Numbered from the stretch's first letter, positions 24,687 through 33,382 are shown. The stretch: 64,000 nucleotides of DNA from CATOSD01 sp965203135 (GCA_965203135.1 CBDBBO010000002.1:930001-994000), one strand, 5' to 3'. Made by a program: numbers and translations. The notes: a model not told the origin generated them from the letters alone.

Positions 24687-26162
24687 TCAGCCCAGGAAGC
24701 GGCGGAGGTGGGCGGCCTCCTGGATGTAGTGCGAAATCTCGCCTGAGGAGTAGTCCTGGCTCAGGCTGGCGAATGTCGCGCTGGTCAGGCCCTCGTGGAC
24801 CCTGTCGAGCTCTTCGGTGAAGCGGACGAGCAGGCGCAGGTAGTCGTACCCCATCAGCTCGCGCACGTGGCGCTCGTTGGCGAATCTGAGCGACGCCCGC
24901 AGATCGCCGTCGAAGCTGGGGTAGTGCTCCCGCACGAATGCGATGTCGTCTTCCGAAAGGGCGGCAAGTCCCAGCAGCTCGGGCGGCACTCCGATCGAGT
25001 AGAGCGCCGAGGCGAAACCGATGGCGCGGGGCAGCGTGACGCCGCCCACGCCGCCGAGCGAGCGTCCGTAGCCGAACAGGCCGACGTGCATCTTGCGCTC
25101 GCGGCGCTTCGGAACGTGCGCGGACACCCTGGTTATCACGTCGGTCAGGCGCTGCACCTGCGATTGGTACTCCTCGGTCGTCCTGTCTATGACGTCGAGC
25201 GCGCGGTCCTCGTCGATGGGCGTCGGCTCGGTGCGGTCATGCGCAAGTATCTTCGCGATGCCGTTCCGCACGGTCTGTTTGTCGTAGTCGTACTTGAAGG
25301 CGGACTGGACGGTGAATGTCTGGGCGCTGGGGTACTCTGTGAACGCGCGCTCCACGTTGACCGGCGTCAGGTGTCCCCGGAACGGCACGGAACCCGCGCC
25401 GATGATGGGGTACAGCGGCATGCCGAGGCGCTGTTCGAGGCGGTGCAGCCGCAGCAGGCCCACCTTCAGAATCAGCTCCGCGCCTACCATGCCGTAGTTC
25501 AGAGCGGGATCACTGCGGGCCAGGAACACGCGCTGGTACGGCTCATCCCTGTCTTGAAGGTACTCTTCGACGATGCGGTCGCAGGCGAGGAGGTGATCGC
25601 TGTCCTCTATCAGGGGGATGACCCGGATGCGCTTTGGGTAGAACTCGCCGATCCAGTCCCTCACGGTTTGTTCGCCCAGTATCGGCCTGTCCTCCTGCCC
25701 GACAATGACGTCCCGGTAGTAGGCCTCGATGAGGGAGAGCTCCTCGGACGAAGTGGTGAACGGAAGGATGACCTCCTGTATTGGGGCGTCGTCGAGGTCC
25801 CCGTAGAAGCCGCGCGCGACGTCCCAGGCGGCGGGCACGCTCTGCAGCGCCTCGACCATGGACTTGCGCATGTCCTGCTCGATGCGGGGGTTGGGTACGC
25901 GGAGCGTTAGGGCCATGTCGCGGCCCAGCCTGTTGTCGTCCTGGAAAAAGTCGGGATGCCCGATCAGCAGCTTGCGCACGACCTGGTTGTCGGCCTCCTT
26001 GCCCTCCGAGTCCCACATCTGCTCGTCGCAGCCCAGGGCGAACACGTCGACCGCCTCCTCGACCTCGCCTTCACCCTTCAGCACGCCCTCCTCGTCCGCG
26101 AAGGGCGCGGGAGTCGCGTTGTCCGGGTGTTGGGTGCTCATCACTTTTGGAACGAGTGGCAC
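24687..26162 (-). CDS. ppcA: archaeal-type phosphoenolpyruvate carboxylase
   Basis: 491 aa, matching the short archaeal-type enzyme rather than the 900-residue bacterial form. It fixes bicarbonate onto PEP to give oxaloacetate. The N-terminal PKVMSTQHPDN is the hallmark of this family. Later segments include RIRVIPLIED, FLARSDPALNYG, GAGSVPFRGHL and the C-terminal IGVPPELLG. GTG 26162 is the best start: GGAGG lies six bases upstream, and a longer frame would run through a hairpin element. It is anaplerotic and occurs in some Chloroflexota by presumed transfer. Confidence 0.92.
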   Translation of the reverse strand: MPLVPKVMSTQHPDNATPAPFADEEGVLKGEGEVEEAVDVFALGCDEQMWDSEGKEADNQVVRKLLIGHPDFFQDDNRLGRDMALTLRVPNPRIEQDMRKSMVEALQSVPAAWDVARGFYGDLDDAPIQEVILPFTTSSEELSLIEAYYRDVIVGQEDRPILGEQTVRDWIGEFYPKRIRVIPLIEDSDHLLACDRIVEEYLQDRDEPYQRVFLARSDPALNYGMVGAELILKVGLLRLHRLEQRLGMPLYPIIGAGSVPFRGHLTPVNVERAFTEYPSAQTFTVQSAFKYDYDKQTVRNGIAKILAHDRTEPTPIDEDRALDVIDRTTEEYQSQVQRLTDVITRVSAHVPKRRERKMHVGLFGYGRSLGGVGGVTLPRAIGFASALYSIGVPPELLGLAALSEDDIAFVREHYPSFDGDLRASLRFANERHVRELMGYDYLRLLVRFTEELDRVHEGLTSATFASLSQDYSSGEISHYIQEAAHLRRFLG

Positions 26163-26184
26163 GTCAGACCTCCGGAGTGCTAAA

Positions 26185-26222
26185 GTCCCTTCCCCCTGTG
26201 GGGGAAGGTCAGGATAGGGGCA
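26185..26222 (-). repeat. dispersed hairpin element, type 1, upstream of PEP carboxylase
   Basis: Inverted copy: on the minus strand the leader CCCCTATCCTGA is followed by the 9-bp stem CCTTCCCCC / GGGGGAAGG with loop ACA and then GAC. It ends 22 bases before the GTG at 26162, the same distance as the 2250 copy from its gene. Confidence 0.82.
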
Positions 26223-26278
26223 ACTCGCCTTCGATTCTAGCACGAAGGCGGGAGTTGTCCAATCGCGCCTCAGTGGGC

Positions 26279-26402
26279 GTAACTGTTCAGAGTTGATGAG
26301 GCGAATTCCCCCGGAGCACGGCAATCCAGCTTGGCTCAAAGCTAAAGCGCCCGATGCGTGGCTCTGTTTCTCGACAAGATCTCACGAAGTCTGAACAGTT
26401 AC
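26279..26402. mobile_element. 124-bp MITE with IS66-type termini
   Basis: Perfect 13-bp terminal inverted repeats, GTAACTGTTCAGA at 26279-26291 and its complement at 26390-26402, continue imperfectly to 22 bp. Exact 8-bp direct repeats CAGTGGGC flank it (26271-26278 and 26403-26410), the expected target duplication. Termini starting GTAA with an 8-bp duplication are characteristic of the IS66 family. There is no room for a transposase, so this is a non-autonomous derivative. It sits between the divergent PEP carboxylase and dienelactone hydrolase genes and may alter their promoters. Confidence 0.85.
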
Positions 26403-26511
26403 CAGTGGGCGCGTGTGCCCCCGGCCCGTTCGGCGATTGCGCTCGCAATCCAAAATCTGCTAACGTGAGCCATGGTGCGGAGGCGCGATACCGTGGCAAG
26501 GAGTTCGCCGG

Positions 26512-27213
26512 ATGGCCACAACCAGCAGCGTGAAGTTCAGAGGCGACGGCGCGACGATGGACGCCTTCGTCGCCATGCCCGAGAACGGGGGCAATCACCC
26601 GGGCCTCATCGTCATCCACGAGATGTACGGGCTGAACGACAACATCAGGGACATCGCCACGCGATTCGCGGACGAGGGCTACGCGGCGATGGCGCCCAAC
26701 CTCTACTCGCGTGTCGGCGGCGCGGCGCGCTTCTGCATGACGCAGCTCTTCAAGGCGTTCGTCAAGCTGAAGGTGGACCAGCGCGCGGTGCGCGACCTGC
26801 GTGGAGCGGTGGCCCACCTGCAGAGCATGAACGGCGTGAATTGGGACCGCGTGGGCGTGGTGGGCTTCTGCATGGGCGGCGGCTTTTCGCTGCTGCTGGC
26901 GTGCGCCTCGAACCAGGTCAAGACCAGCGTCGTATTCTACGGACGCAACCCCAGCCCAGTCGACTCGATTTCCGAGCTGAACTGCCCGCTGCTCTTCATG
27001 TACGGCGAGGACGACAAGATGATATCGAAGGGCGTTCCGAAGCTGCGCACCGCCCTCGAATCGCACGGCAAGACATTCGAGACGCACTCCTACGCGGGCG
27101 CGGGCCACTCGTTCATGAACGACACGCGGGGCAGCTTCCGACCGGACGCGGCGGACGACGCCTGGAAGCGCACCATCTCCTTCCTGGACGCAACGCTCAA
27201 AGTCGATAATTGA
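26512..27213 (+). CDS. dienelactone hydrolase family protein
   Basis: 233 aa alpha/beta hydrolase. The catalytic triad is Cys120 in GFCMGGG, Asp167 in GEDDKM and His199 in GAGHSF, the Cys-type triad of dienelactone hydrolases. IVIHEMYGLNDNI provides the acidic residue and oxyanion region typical of the family. It cleaves lactones or esters formed in ring or carboxylic acid degradation; the exact substrate is open. The cupin gene starts 22 bases after its stop, so the two probably form one transcript. Confidence 0.9.
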   Translation: MATTSSVKFRGDGATMDAFVAMPENGGNHPGLIVIHEMYGLNDNIRDIATRFADEGYAAMAPNLYSRVGGAARFCMTQLFKAFVKLKVDQRAVRDLRGAVAHLQSMNGVNWDRVGVVGFCMGGGFSLLLACASNQVKTSVVFYGRNPSPVDSISELNCPLLFMYGEDDKMISKGVPKLRTALESHGKTFETHSYAGAGHSFMNDTRGSFRPDAADDAWKRTISFLDATLKVDN

Positions 27214-27235
27214 GCAAGAAAGGGCAGGTAACGCC

Positions 27236-27616
27236 ATGCCAATCGTTAACCACGACGACGTAGCGGAAGTCCCCTGGCGCCCCAACTACCGCAAGTGGGA
27301 CCTTACGGTTTCCGGCGACGGCACGACCAGCAGCAGCATGTCGTACAGCGTAGTAGGCGTTGGGGCTGGCGCTCCCCTGCACCAGCACGAGGCGGACGAA
27401 CTGATCACGATACTGGAGGGCGAGCTCGAGGCGCGGCTCGGAGACCACGTGCAACTCGTTGGGCCCAACCACACGCTGATCATCCCGCCGGGCGCGCCGC
27501 ACGGTTTCACGAACAAAGGGCCGGAGGACGCCAAGCTGCTTACCTACTTCCCGGTGTCCGACCCTTTCAATCACACGACCTACCTGGAGGGCACACCGCC
27601 GGCCGGCCACACGTAG
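27236..27616 (+). CDS. cupin domain protein
   Basis: 126 aa single-domain cupin. Motif 1 reads APLHQHEADELITILEGE and supplies two His and a Glu as metal ligands. Motif 2 reads IIPPGAPHGFTNKG with the third His. Small cupins of this kind serve as dioxygenases, isomerases or sensors. Its tight spacing after a dienelactone hydrolase suggests a role in the same degradation step. The ATG follows AAAGGGCAGGTAACGCC. Confidence 0.87.
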   Translation: MPIVNHDDVAEVPWRPNYRKWDLTVSGDGTTSSSMSYSVVGVGAGAPLHQHEADELITILEGELEARLGDHVQLVGPNHTLIIPPGAPHGFTNKGPEDAKLLTYFPVSDPFNHTTYLEGTPPAGHT

Positions 27617-27644
27617 CCTCGCGCCCTGCGAGGACATGCCGCGG

Positions 27645-30446
27645 CTAAGGTCCTAGCATCAGCTCCGGCGCGGGCGTAAGCCGTTCGACCGGAAGCGGCT
27701 CGTACTCGCCACCGGGCGGAGTCCAGTGGATCGAGAAACGGGACGGCGGATACTGGGAGACGTACTCCACGCGGACCCGGTGCGGGCCTCCTGACAGAGT
27801 TACAACCGCGGAGTGCGGCGCGGTCTCATCGGACGGTACGCGTGCCACGACACTGCCGTCGACACTCAGCGAGAGCTCTCCCTCGGCCGACAGCGTGAAG
27901 CCGTAGTCGCCGTCGTCGGGTACGTCCAACACGCCTTCCCAAATGGCGCGGTACGGCTCCGGAGTCACCGGGTCGTACCAAAATGGCTGCAGGGACGGCG
28001 TGACGCGAGAGCCGCTGTACGCCTCGGCTTCGCCTTCCAAGGCGTAGAATCGTCCGGTGAGGCCGTAGGGCCGCACGTCGCCCCGGAAGAGGTGCGCCGC
28101 CCGAACGACCTGCAACTCGGAGCCGGGCGGCCTCCACAGCAGCCGGAGCGTCCCGCCGGGTTCCTCTACCCTGCCCTTCACCTCCAGCGTGTGGAGGCCC
28201 ACCGCGGGCTGGAGCGTGACGTTATCGCCCTTGCCCGAGAGCACGGACACGCCGTTCAGCAGCACCTCCACCGTCTCTGCCGAATCCAGAGCAAGGCCGT
28301 ACTCGCCCGGCTCGGTTATGTGCAGCGCGCCCGACCACGCGAAGGCGAACGGCGGAGCGTCCGCGCCGACCTCCAGCGCCCAGGCGGCCTCCGTGCTCCG
28401 CTGGACTCCGAAGACCGACGCGCCACTATCGAGGGTGTAAACGGCTTCCAGGCCTTGGCGAGACCGGAGCTGTTCGCGGCTCATCTCGGCGACGTAGAAC
28501 ATCGGCTCGACGCCGCCGGGAGGCCGCACCTCCCGGAAGGCGGCGTCCGGGTAGTACAGCCTGAGCAGGCGGTAGACGGCCTCCTCCCGTGGCTCGACGT
28601 AGACGGCGGCGCCCAGCCCTACCCTGCCGGCGTCAATCGGCGCGTCCTGAGGCGCTCGCAGGGCCGCGTAGTCCGGACCGTTGGCCGCCAAGTCTATAGC
28701 GAGGCTGTGCTTGAACTGGCGAGAGGTGAAGAGCGTGTAACCCCTGGCCTGCTGCCTGAGCATATCGCGTCCTATCAGCGTCTCGTCGGTCGAAAAGGCG
28801 GCGTACACTCTCGGATCGGACGCCTGCTCGCCAAAGTAGCGGCCCATGTTCAGCAGCGCGATGAGCGTGAGCAGGGCGCAGCAGGCAACGGGCGTGAGGC
28901 GGCGGGTGAGCGTCCAGGGCGAAGCCCGCCCGGCCTGCCACAGCGTGTAGACGGTGAGCGCGACGAGTACGGCCACCGCCGGCAGCACGCCGATGGTCCG
29001 CAATGCTTGGGGCGCCTCCCACGGAATCGTCAACACGCCGGGGATGAGCATGATGACCAGCCAGATAGGCAGGATTACTAACGCGGTGCGCGGCCAGCAG
29101 ACGAGGCACGCTGCGGCGCCGAGCACCAGCAACGCCGCGGACAGGCCGTCTAGCATGGCCGCGCCTGGCAGATTGTGTCGTGGATTGGAGTCGCCCTCCA
29201 CGTTGAACATCAAAGCGTGGGAGCGGAGATTCTCGACAACGTCCCCGATGACCTCTCCCGCCGGCGCCATGGAGAACACCGAGCTTGTCCCGGTCCGGTC
29301 GAAGAAGTCTGCCGGTTCGAGGACTGCGTACTGGGCCACGGGCGCGGCCATGACGAATGCCGCGAAGCCAAAGACCGCCAGCCGCGCTAGGAGTTGCCGG
29401 AGAGCGGGGCGCTCCGACAGGATGCCGTACAGCAGGACGACCGCCACAACGAAAGGAAACAGCCGGAATGCGGCGTAGAACCACATGCCCAAGCCAAGGG
29501 CCGCACCCGCGAGGCCGTAGTCGGACAGACGGCCGCTCCGCACTGCGCGCAGCGTCAGCCAGGCCGTCAACGCCGTGGCCATGCTCATCGTCACCCCGTG
29601 CATTCCGATGCGGCTGAAGTTGATGTCCCAGCGCATCACCGCCAGCACGAACGCGGAGGCCAGGCCCACCCACGGCCCCGCCAGGTGACGCCCGAGCAGG
29701 TACACTGCCGCGATTCCGGCCAGCGAGAACGCGACACTGATAAGGCGCAGTGCCTCGGGCGTTGTCCCCAGCAGCGTCGTGAGCGCCGCGACAGGCATCA
29801 GGTAAAGAGTCGGCAGCGTGGTGGCGAAGACGGGGGCTGAGCCCGGATCCAGCGCGATGGCCGCGGCGACGGACAGGTTTGCGGCCTCGTCGTACCAGAG
29901 ACCGACCGGCAGTTCCCGCAGGTCGTGGAAGCGTATGACCAACGCCAGCAGCAGCACGCCGATCAAGGCGGCGGCCTCATACAGCGCGTTGGGCGGGACC
30001 GCGAATGGCCTACCGGATCGCAGCCTGCGGACTAGCGGCGTCCACCGGCCGTCGATGGCAGGGACCGCGGCGAGCATGAGGACTGCCGACACGCCGAACA
30101 TCGCCCAGCCGGCGGTGTTGGGCGGCCCGCTGTAGAACGCGGCCAGCGATGCAATGGTGGAGGCTACGCAGAGGACGCCGCAGGCCGTGCCGAATTGTGT
30201 CTCAGCGGACCAGCCGGGCCACCGCAGTCTGGGCTTTCGGCGGGGCGATGGTGGCGAAGAGTCGCGTTCACGCCAGCGGGCGGCGCTAGCTATGTCGGTC
30301 ACGGCAAACGTGAACGCGGCTATCGCCGCCAGGAAGAGCGCGGACGCCCACAGGGGCCGGCCCGCGGTTAGCAGTGCCTGGGCGAGGAGCGCCAGGGCCA
30401 ATGCCGCGGCTACCAGGGCGAAGCGGACGCCGTTCGACGCGGGCAT
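27645..30446 (-). CDS. GT39/ArnT-like membrane glycosyltransferase with C-terminal PA14-like region
   Basis: 933 aa. About twelve hydrophobic segments fill residues 1-540. ELPVGLWYDEAANLS in the first outer loop has the acidic motif expected in PMT/ArnT glycosyltransferases, which use polyprenyl-phosphate sugars at the outer membrane face. From about residue 650 the protein is soluble. It carries two PA14-like units, one with HITEPGEYGLALDS and one with LDVPDDGDYGFTLSAEGEL, a carbohydrate-binding fold. The start lies nine bases after the CoA-transferase stop, implying coupling. Acceptor and sugar unknown. Confidence 0.78.
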   Translation of the reverse strand: MPASNGVRFALVAAALALALLAQALLTAGRPLWASALFLAAIAAFTFAVTDIASAARWRERDSSPPSPRRKPRLRWPGWSAETQFGTACGVLCVASTIASLAAFYSGPPNTAGWAMFGVSAVLMLAAVPAIDGRWTPLVRRLRSGRPFAVPPNALYEAAALIGVLLLALVIRFHDLRELPVGLWYDEAANLSVAAAIALDPGSAPVFATTLPTLYLMPVAALTTLLGTTPEALRLISVAFSLAGIAAVYLLGRHLAGPWVGLASAFVLAVMRWDINFSRIGMHGVTMSMATALTAWLTLRAVRSGRLSDYGLAGAALGLGMWFYAAFRLFPFVVAVVLLYGILSERPALRQLLARLAVFGFAAFVMAAPVAQYAVLEPADFFDRTGTSSVFSMAPAGEVIGDVVENLRSHALMFNVEGDSNPRHNLPGAAMLDGLSAALLVLGAAACLVCWPRTALVILPIWLVIMLIPGVLTIPWEAPQALRTIGVLPAVAVLVALTVYTLWQAGRASPWTLTRRLTPVACCALLTLIALLNMGRYFGEQASDPRVYAAFSTDETLIGRDMLRQQARGYTLFTSRQFKHSLAIDLAANGPDYAALRAPQDAPIDAGRVGLGAAVYVEPREEAVYRLLRLYYPDAAFREVRPPGGVEPMFYVAEMSREQLRSRQGLEAVYTLDSGASVFGVQRSTEAAWALEVGADAPPFAFAWSGALHITEPGEYGLALDSAETVEVLLNGVSVLSGKGDNVTLQPAVGLHTLEVKGRVEEPGGTLRLLWRPPGSELQVVRAAHLFRGDVRPYGLTGRFYALEGEAEAYSGSRVTPSLQPFWYDPVTPEPYRAIWEGVLDVPDDGDYGFTLSAEGELSLSVDGSVVARVPSDETAPHSAVVTLSGGPHRVRVEYVSQYPPSRFSIHWTPPGGEYEPLPVERLTPAPELMLGP

Positions 30447-30455
30447 CTGGACGAG

Positions 30456-32804
30456 CTAGGGACTGTCCCGGTGAGAGGGAGGGGCGTCGACGCGCAGCAC
30501 GCCCGAAGTACGGAGTTCGGCGATCTCCTCCGGCGAGAGACCGGCCTCGAGTAGCACCTGCTGCCCGTGCTCACCCAGCAGGGGGGTTGGGAGGTAGGAT
30601 ATGTCATCGCAGCCGGGGAAACTCACGCCCTTGCGCATGAGCCTGAGAAGTCCCATCGTCGGGTGCTGGAGGTCGGCGATCATGTCGTTTGCGGCGATCT
30701 GCTCGCTCTCTAAGAATCCCACCTCGAAACCCTCCGCAAGTGGAGCGCACAGGGCCGCGGTGCCGCTAAACTTGCTCAGCCAGTGATTGATGTCCTTGGA
30801 GGCGAACAACACGGAGAGCACGTCGGACAGCGCGCCGTCGTTCGAGTCGCGGGCCTGGGCCGAGTTGTAGCGTTCGTCCGCGGCGACGGCTTCCAATTCT
30901 GACGCCGAGCGCAGCGCAGACCAGCCCTCCTCGGAATCGGCCGCGAGATACAACCAGCCGTCCCGCGCCCGGTAGATGCGGCTCAACGCGCTGAGGCCGC
31001 GCTGGTGCTTCTGAGGGGCGCGGCGCGGCGGCTTGCCATCGTAGCGCATGAATCCGTCCATGCTGAGCACGATTCCGGCGCTGAGAAGGCTCGTGTCGGC
31101 CTTCTGAGTCACGCCGTGGCGCTCCCTGGCGTACAAGCACAGAAGCGCCCCCAGCGCTCCCAGCGCGCCCCCGGTGAAGTCCGTCGGCGCGAGCGCGGCG
31201 AGGTAGACCGGCGGGAGATGTTCGCCGCCCTGCGCTCGCTGCATGCCGGTAAGGGCCTGGGCGAGCGGGTCCACGCCGGCCCGGTGCGCATACGGCCCGT
31301 CCCATCCGAAAGCGGTGATGTGAGACTCGACGATGTTTGGATTCAGCGCGGCCAGATCGTCGCTTCCCAGGCCCAGCCGCCCGGTGGCCCCGGGCCGCAT
31401 GTTGGCGAGCAGCACATCGGAGCAAGACGCCAGGCGCTGCGCGGCCTCTCGCCCTGCAGGCGTCCTGGCGTTCAGGGAGATCGAGCGTTTGTTGGAGTTG
31501 AGGTAGTGGAACGTGGAGAGTGTATCCGAGCGTGAAATGTCGCCCGTCGGCGACTCAAGCTTGACGACCTCCGCGCCCAGATCGGACAGCATCTTGCCAG
31601 CGGTCGGTCCGGCCAGCACGTTGGTCAGCTCCAGCACCCGGACGCCGTGAAGCGGCGGCGCGGGGGACACAGGCCCTTCCGCGGAAAGAGTCGGTTCGGT
31701 GCTGAACTCGGCGAGCACGGCGTCGGTGTGCTCGCCGGGCACGGGCGCGGGGCCCGATACGCTGCCGGGCGTCTGGGACAGCCTAATGGGCACGCCCATC
31801 TGGGTCACGCGGCCCAGCAGCGGGTCGTCGAGCTCGATGATCATCTCGTTGTGCAGCGCCTGCTCGTTGTCCATGCCCTCTTCGGCAGTGCAGGCGCGAG
31901 CGTAGGGCACGTCGGCGCGCTCGAATATCTCGGCCCACTCGGCGTAGGTCTTGGTGCGAATAGCGTCCGCGACTATGTCGTACAGCTCCTGGCGCAGCAA
32001 GTCGGACTCGGCGGCGCGTCCGAAGCCGTACTTGGGCTGAGCAACGATGTCCGCGATTCCCATGGCAGTGGCGGCGCGCTCGATGAAGCCGAGGTGTATG
32101 CAGCCGAGATGGATCCAGATTCCATCCGAGCACTCCATAACGCTGTAGAAGGGCGCACCGCCGGAAGGCGTGGAGGTGTACGGACGCGGCTTGTAGGAGT
32201 CGCCGCCCACCTTTGGCGAGTAGAGCAACGCACCGGCCAGCAGAGAGGTCTCTACCTTGCGGCCGGCGCCAGTCCTCTCCCGCGCGGTGAGCGAAGCGAC
32301 TATGCCCTGGGCGGCGAGCAGCCCCGCGCCGACCTGCGGAAGCGGGTGTACGACGTGAATGGGGTCGCCGTCGAACGAGGGCTGACTCGCTAGTATTCCC
32401 GCTCTCGCCATCACGAGGTCCTCGTGCGCCGGCTCGTCCCTGAGCGGGCCGTTTCTGCCGTAGGCGGTGATAGAACAGTGCACCAGTCGGCGGTTGATGG
32501 GAGAGACCGCCCCGTACCCGGCTATCTCGTGAACCTCCGAAGAGGGCTGCCAACTCTCGATGAGCACGTCCGAGGCCGCCGCTATCCTACGAAAGACGGC
32601 GGCATCCTCGCGGAGGTCCAGGAAGACGCTCTGCTTGCCCCTGTCCCAGATGCGGTACGCCGGATGGCAGCGCGCGGCGGCCGTGTACTCAGGCGTGGCG
32701 TGGATCACCCGAGCGCCGTTGTCGGCCAGGAACATCGTCGCGATGGCGCCGGCGGGGCCGTCGGTGAGGTCGAGTACGGTTATGCCTTCTAGTGCTCTGG
32801 CCAT
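30456..32804 (-). CDS. double-domain type III CoA-transferase (CaiB/BaiF)
   Basis: 782 aa, twice the usual 400. Domain 1 (about 1-370) starts GITVLDLTDGPAGAIATMFL and contains HEDLVMARAG. Domain 2 (about 385-780) starts GVRVLELTNVLAGPTAGKML and contains GVDPLAQALTG with the expected catalytic Asp. Both show the family's interlocked-fold motifs, so the fusion may fold as a pseudo-dimer. Such enzymes move CoA between carboxylic acids during catabolism. It is preceded by two hairpins and the selenoprotein gene, and followed directly by the glycosyltransferase. Confidence 0.9.
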   Translation of the reverse strand: MARALEGITVLDLTDGPAGAIATMFLADNGARVIHATPEYTAAARCHPAYRIWDRGKQSVFLDLREDAAVFRRIAAASDVLIESWQPSSEVHEIAGYGAVSPINRRLVHCSITAYGRNGPLRDEPAHEDLVMARAGILASQPSFDGDPIHVVHPLPQVGAGLLAAQGIVASLTARERTGAGRKVETSLLAGALLYSPKVGGDSYKPRPYTSTPSGGAPFYSVMECSDGIWIHLGCIHLGFIERAATAMGIADIVAQPKYGFGRAAESDLLRQELYDIVADAIRTKTYAEWAEIFERADVPYARACTAEEGMDNEQALHNEMIIELDDPLLGRVTQMGVPIRLSQTPGSVSGPAPVPGEHTDAVLAEFSTEPTLSAEGPVSPAPPLHGVRVLELTNVLAGPTAGKMLSDLGAEVVKLESPTGDISRSDTLSTFHYLNSNKRSISLNARTPAGREAAQRLASCSDVLLANMRPGATGRLGLGSDDLAALNPNIVESHITAFGWDGPYAHRAGVDPLAQALTGMQRAQGGEHLPPVYLAALAPTDFTGGALGALGALLCLYARERHGVTQKADTSLLSAGIVLSMDGFMRYDGKPPRRAPQKHQRGLSALSRIYRARDGWLYLAADSEEGWSALRSASELEAVAADERYNSAQARDSNDGALSDVLSVLFASKDINHWLSKFSGTAALCAPLAEGFEVGFLESEQIAANDMIADLQHPTMGLLRLMRKGVSFPGCDDISYLPTPLLGEHGQQVLLEAGLSPEEIAELRTSGVLRVDAPPSHRDSP

Positions 32805-32946
32805 GCGAGGTGTCGCGCCCCGTTCAGTTCAAGATTGCGGCGGTTTTTGCCCATGTGCGCCGCTCGGTGCATTGTATGCCAAAGCGCGGGGCTAGAAAAG
32901 GAGGGGGGCGAGTACAGAAAGGCAGGTTCGGGGTTTAGGCAAACGA

Positions 32947-32977
32947 AGGCCCCGCGCCTGAAGAAGGGCCGGGGCCT
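32947..32977. terminator. hairpin, possible terminator
   Basis: AGGCCCCG / CGGGGCCT, eight-base perfect stem with a 15-base loop. It lies between the selenoprotein gene and the CoA-transferase start. There is no clear U-tract on the minus strand. Confidence 0.45.
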
Positions 32978-32991
32978 CTCTCACGAGCCAT

Positions 32992-33014
32992 GGGCGGCGC
33001 AAATAGCGCCGCCC
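32992..33014 (-). terminator. hairpin 15 bases after the selenoprotein stop
   Basis: GGGCGGCGC / GCGCCGCCC, nine-base perfect stem with five-base loop. It directly follows the stop at 33029 on the minus strand. It is stable, but no run of U follows, so it may be a Rho-assisted or 3'-protecting hairpin. Confidence 0.6.
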
Positions 33015-33028
33015 CGGCATGACGTGTG

Positions 33029-33316
33029 CTAGTTGTCGTCGGCTGGGACAGGCTCGGCGAGCCTCTCCTTGATGACGGCCTTCATTTCCCTGACTCTGGA
33101 GAGATCCGGGAACTTTCCGTCCTCTTCGACCTTGTCGAAAATCTTGTCGCCGTCAACGAACACCTGCAGGATCCCCGCGGTTCCGGGCGTAAGCGTGATC
33201 GATACGTCCTTGCCGCCTTCAGCGAAGAACTCGGTGGCCATCCAGGCCGCCGTCGCGTGATACGCTCAAGGAACGCAGTAGATGATTTCGATGTCGAGCT
33301 TGCCTTCTCCAGCCAT
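33029..33316 (-). CDS. SelW/SelT/SelH (Rdx) family selenoprotein with in-frame UGA
   Basis: 95 aa if UGA is read as selenocysteine. ATG 33316 has AAGGAGGA seven bases upstream. The N-terminal strand IEIIYCVPU places Cys14 and Sec17 (UGA at 33268-33266) as the CxxU redox pair of the thioredoxin-like Rdx fold. The remainder is family-like: AYHATAAWMATEF, LTPGTAGILQVFVDGD, then IFDKVEEDGKFPDL. A SECIS-like hairpin starts 15 bases after the UGA. Ordinary translation would begin at the internal ATG 33241 and lose the redox motif. It has its own promoter (33383-33411). Likely a cytoplasmic thiol/selenol oxidoreductase of unknown partner. Confidence 0.88.
33233..33251 (-). promoter_or_regulatory. 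candidate bacterial SECIS element
   Basis: In the mRNA, GGCGGCC pairs with GGCCACC (one C-A mismatch) around loop UGGAU. The loop starts 22 bases after the UGA and has G among its first two bases. This fits the bacterial SECIS pattern of a short stem with a G-containing apical loop 16-37 bases downstream. Confidence 0.7.
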
Positions 33317-33382
33317 GGCAATTCCTCCTTACTTGATACGATCCGGAAGCCCTGCAAACATGCGTGCGCGAACTTCTATCGG

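Noticed and set aside
26287..27285. Minus-strand 332-codon frame
   Set aside because: Antisense to dienelactone hydrolase and partly inside the MITE; composition typical of shadow frames in G+C-rich DNA.
33266..33268. Simple nonsense mutation in the Rdx gene
   Set aside because: The UGA falls exactly on the redox position of CxxC/U, with a strong start site, promoter and SECIS-like hairpin; kept as the alternative but less likely.
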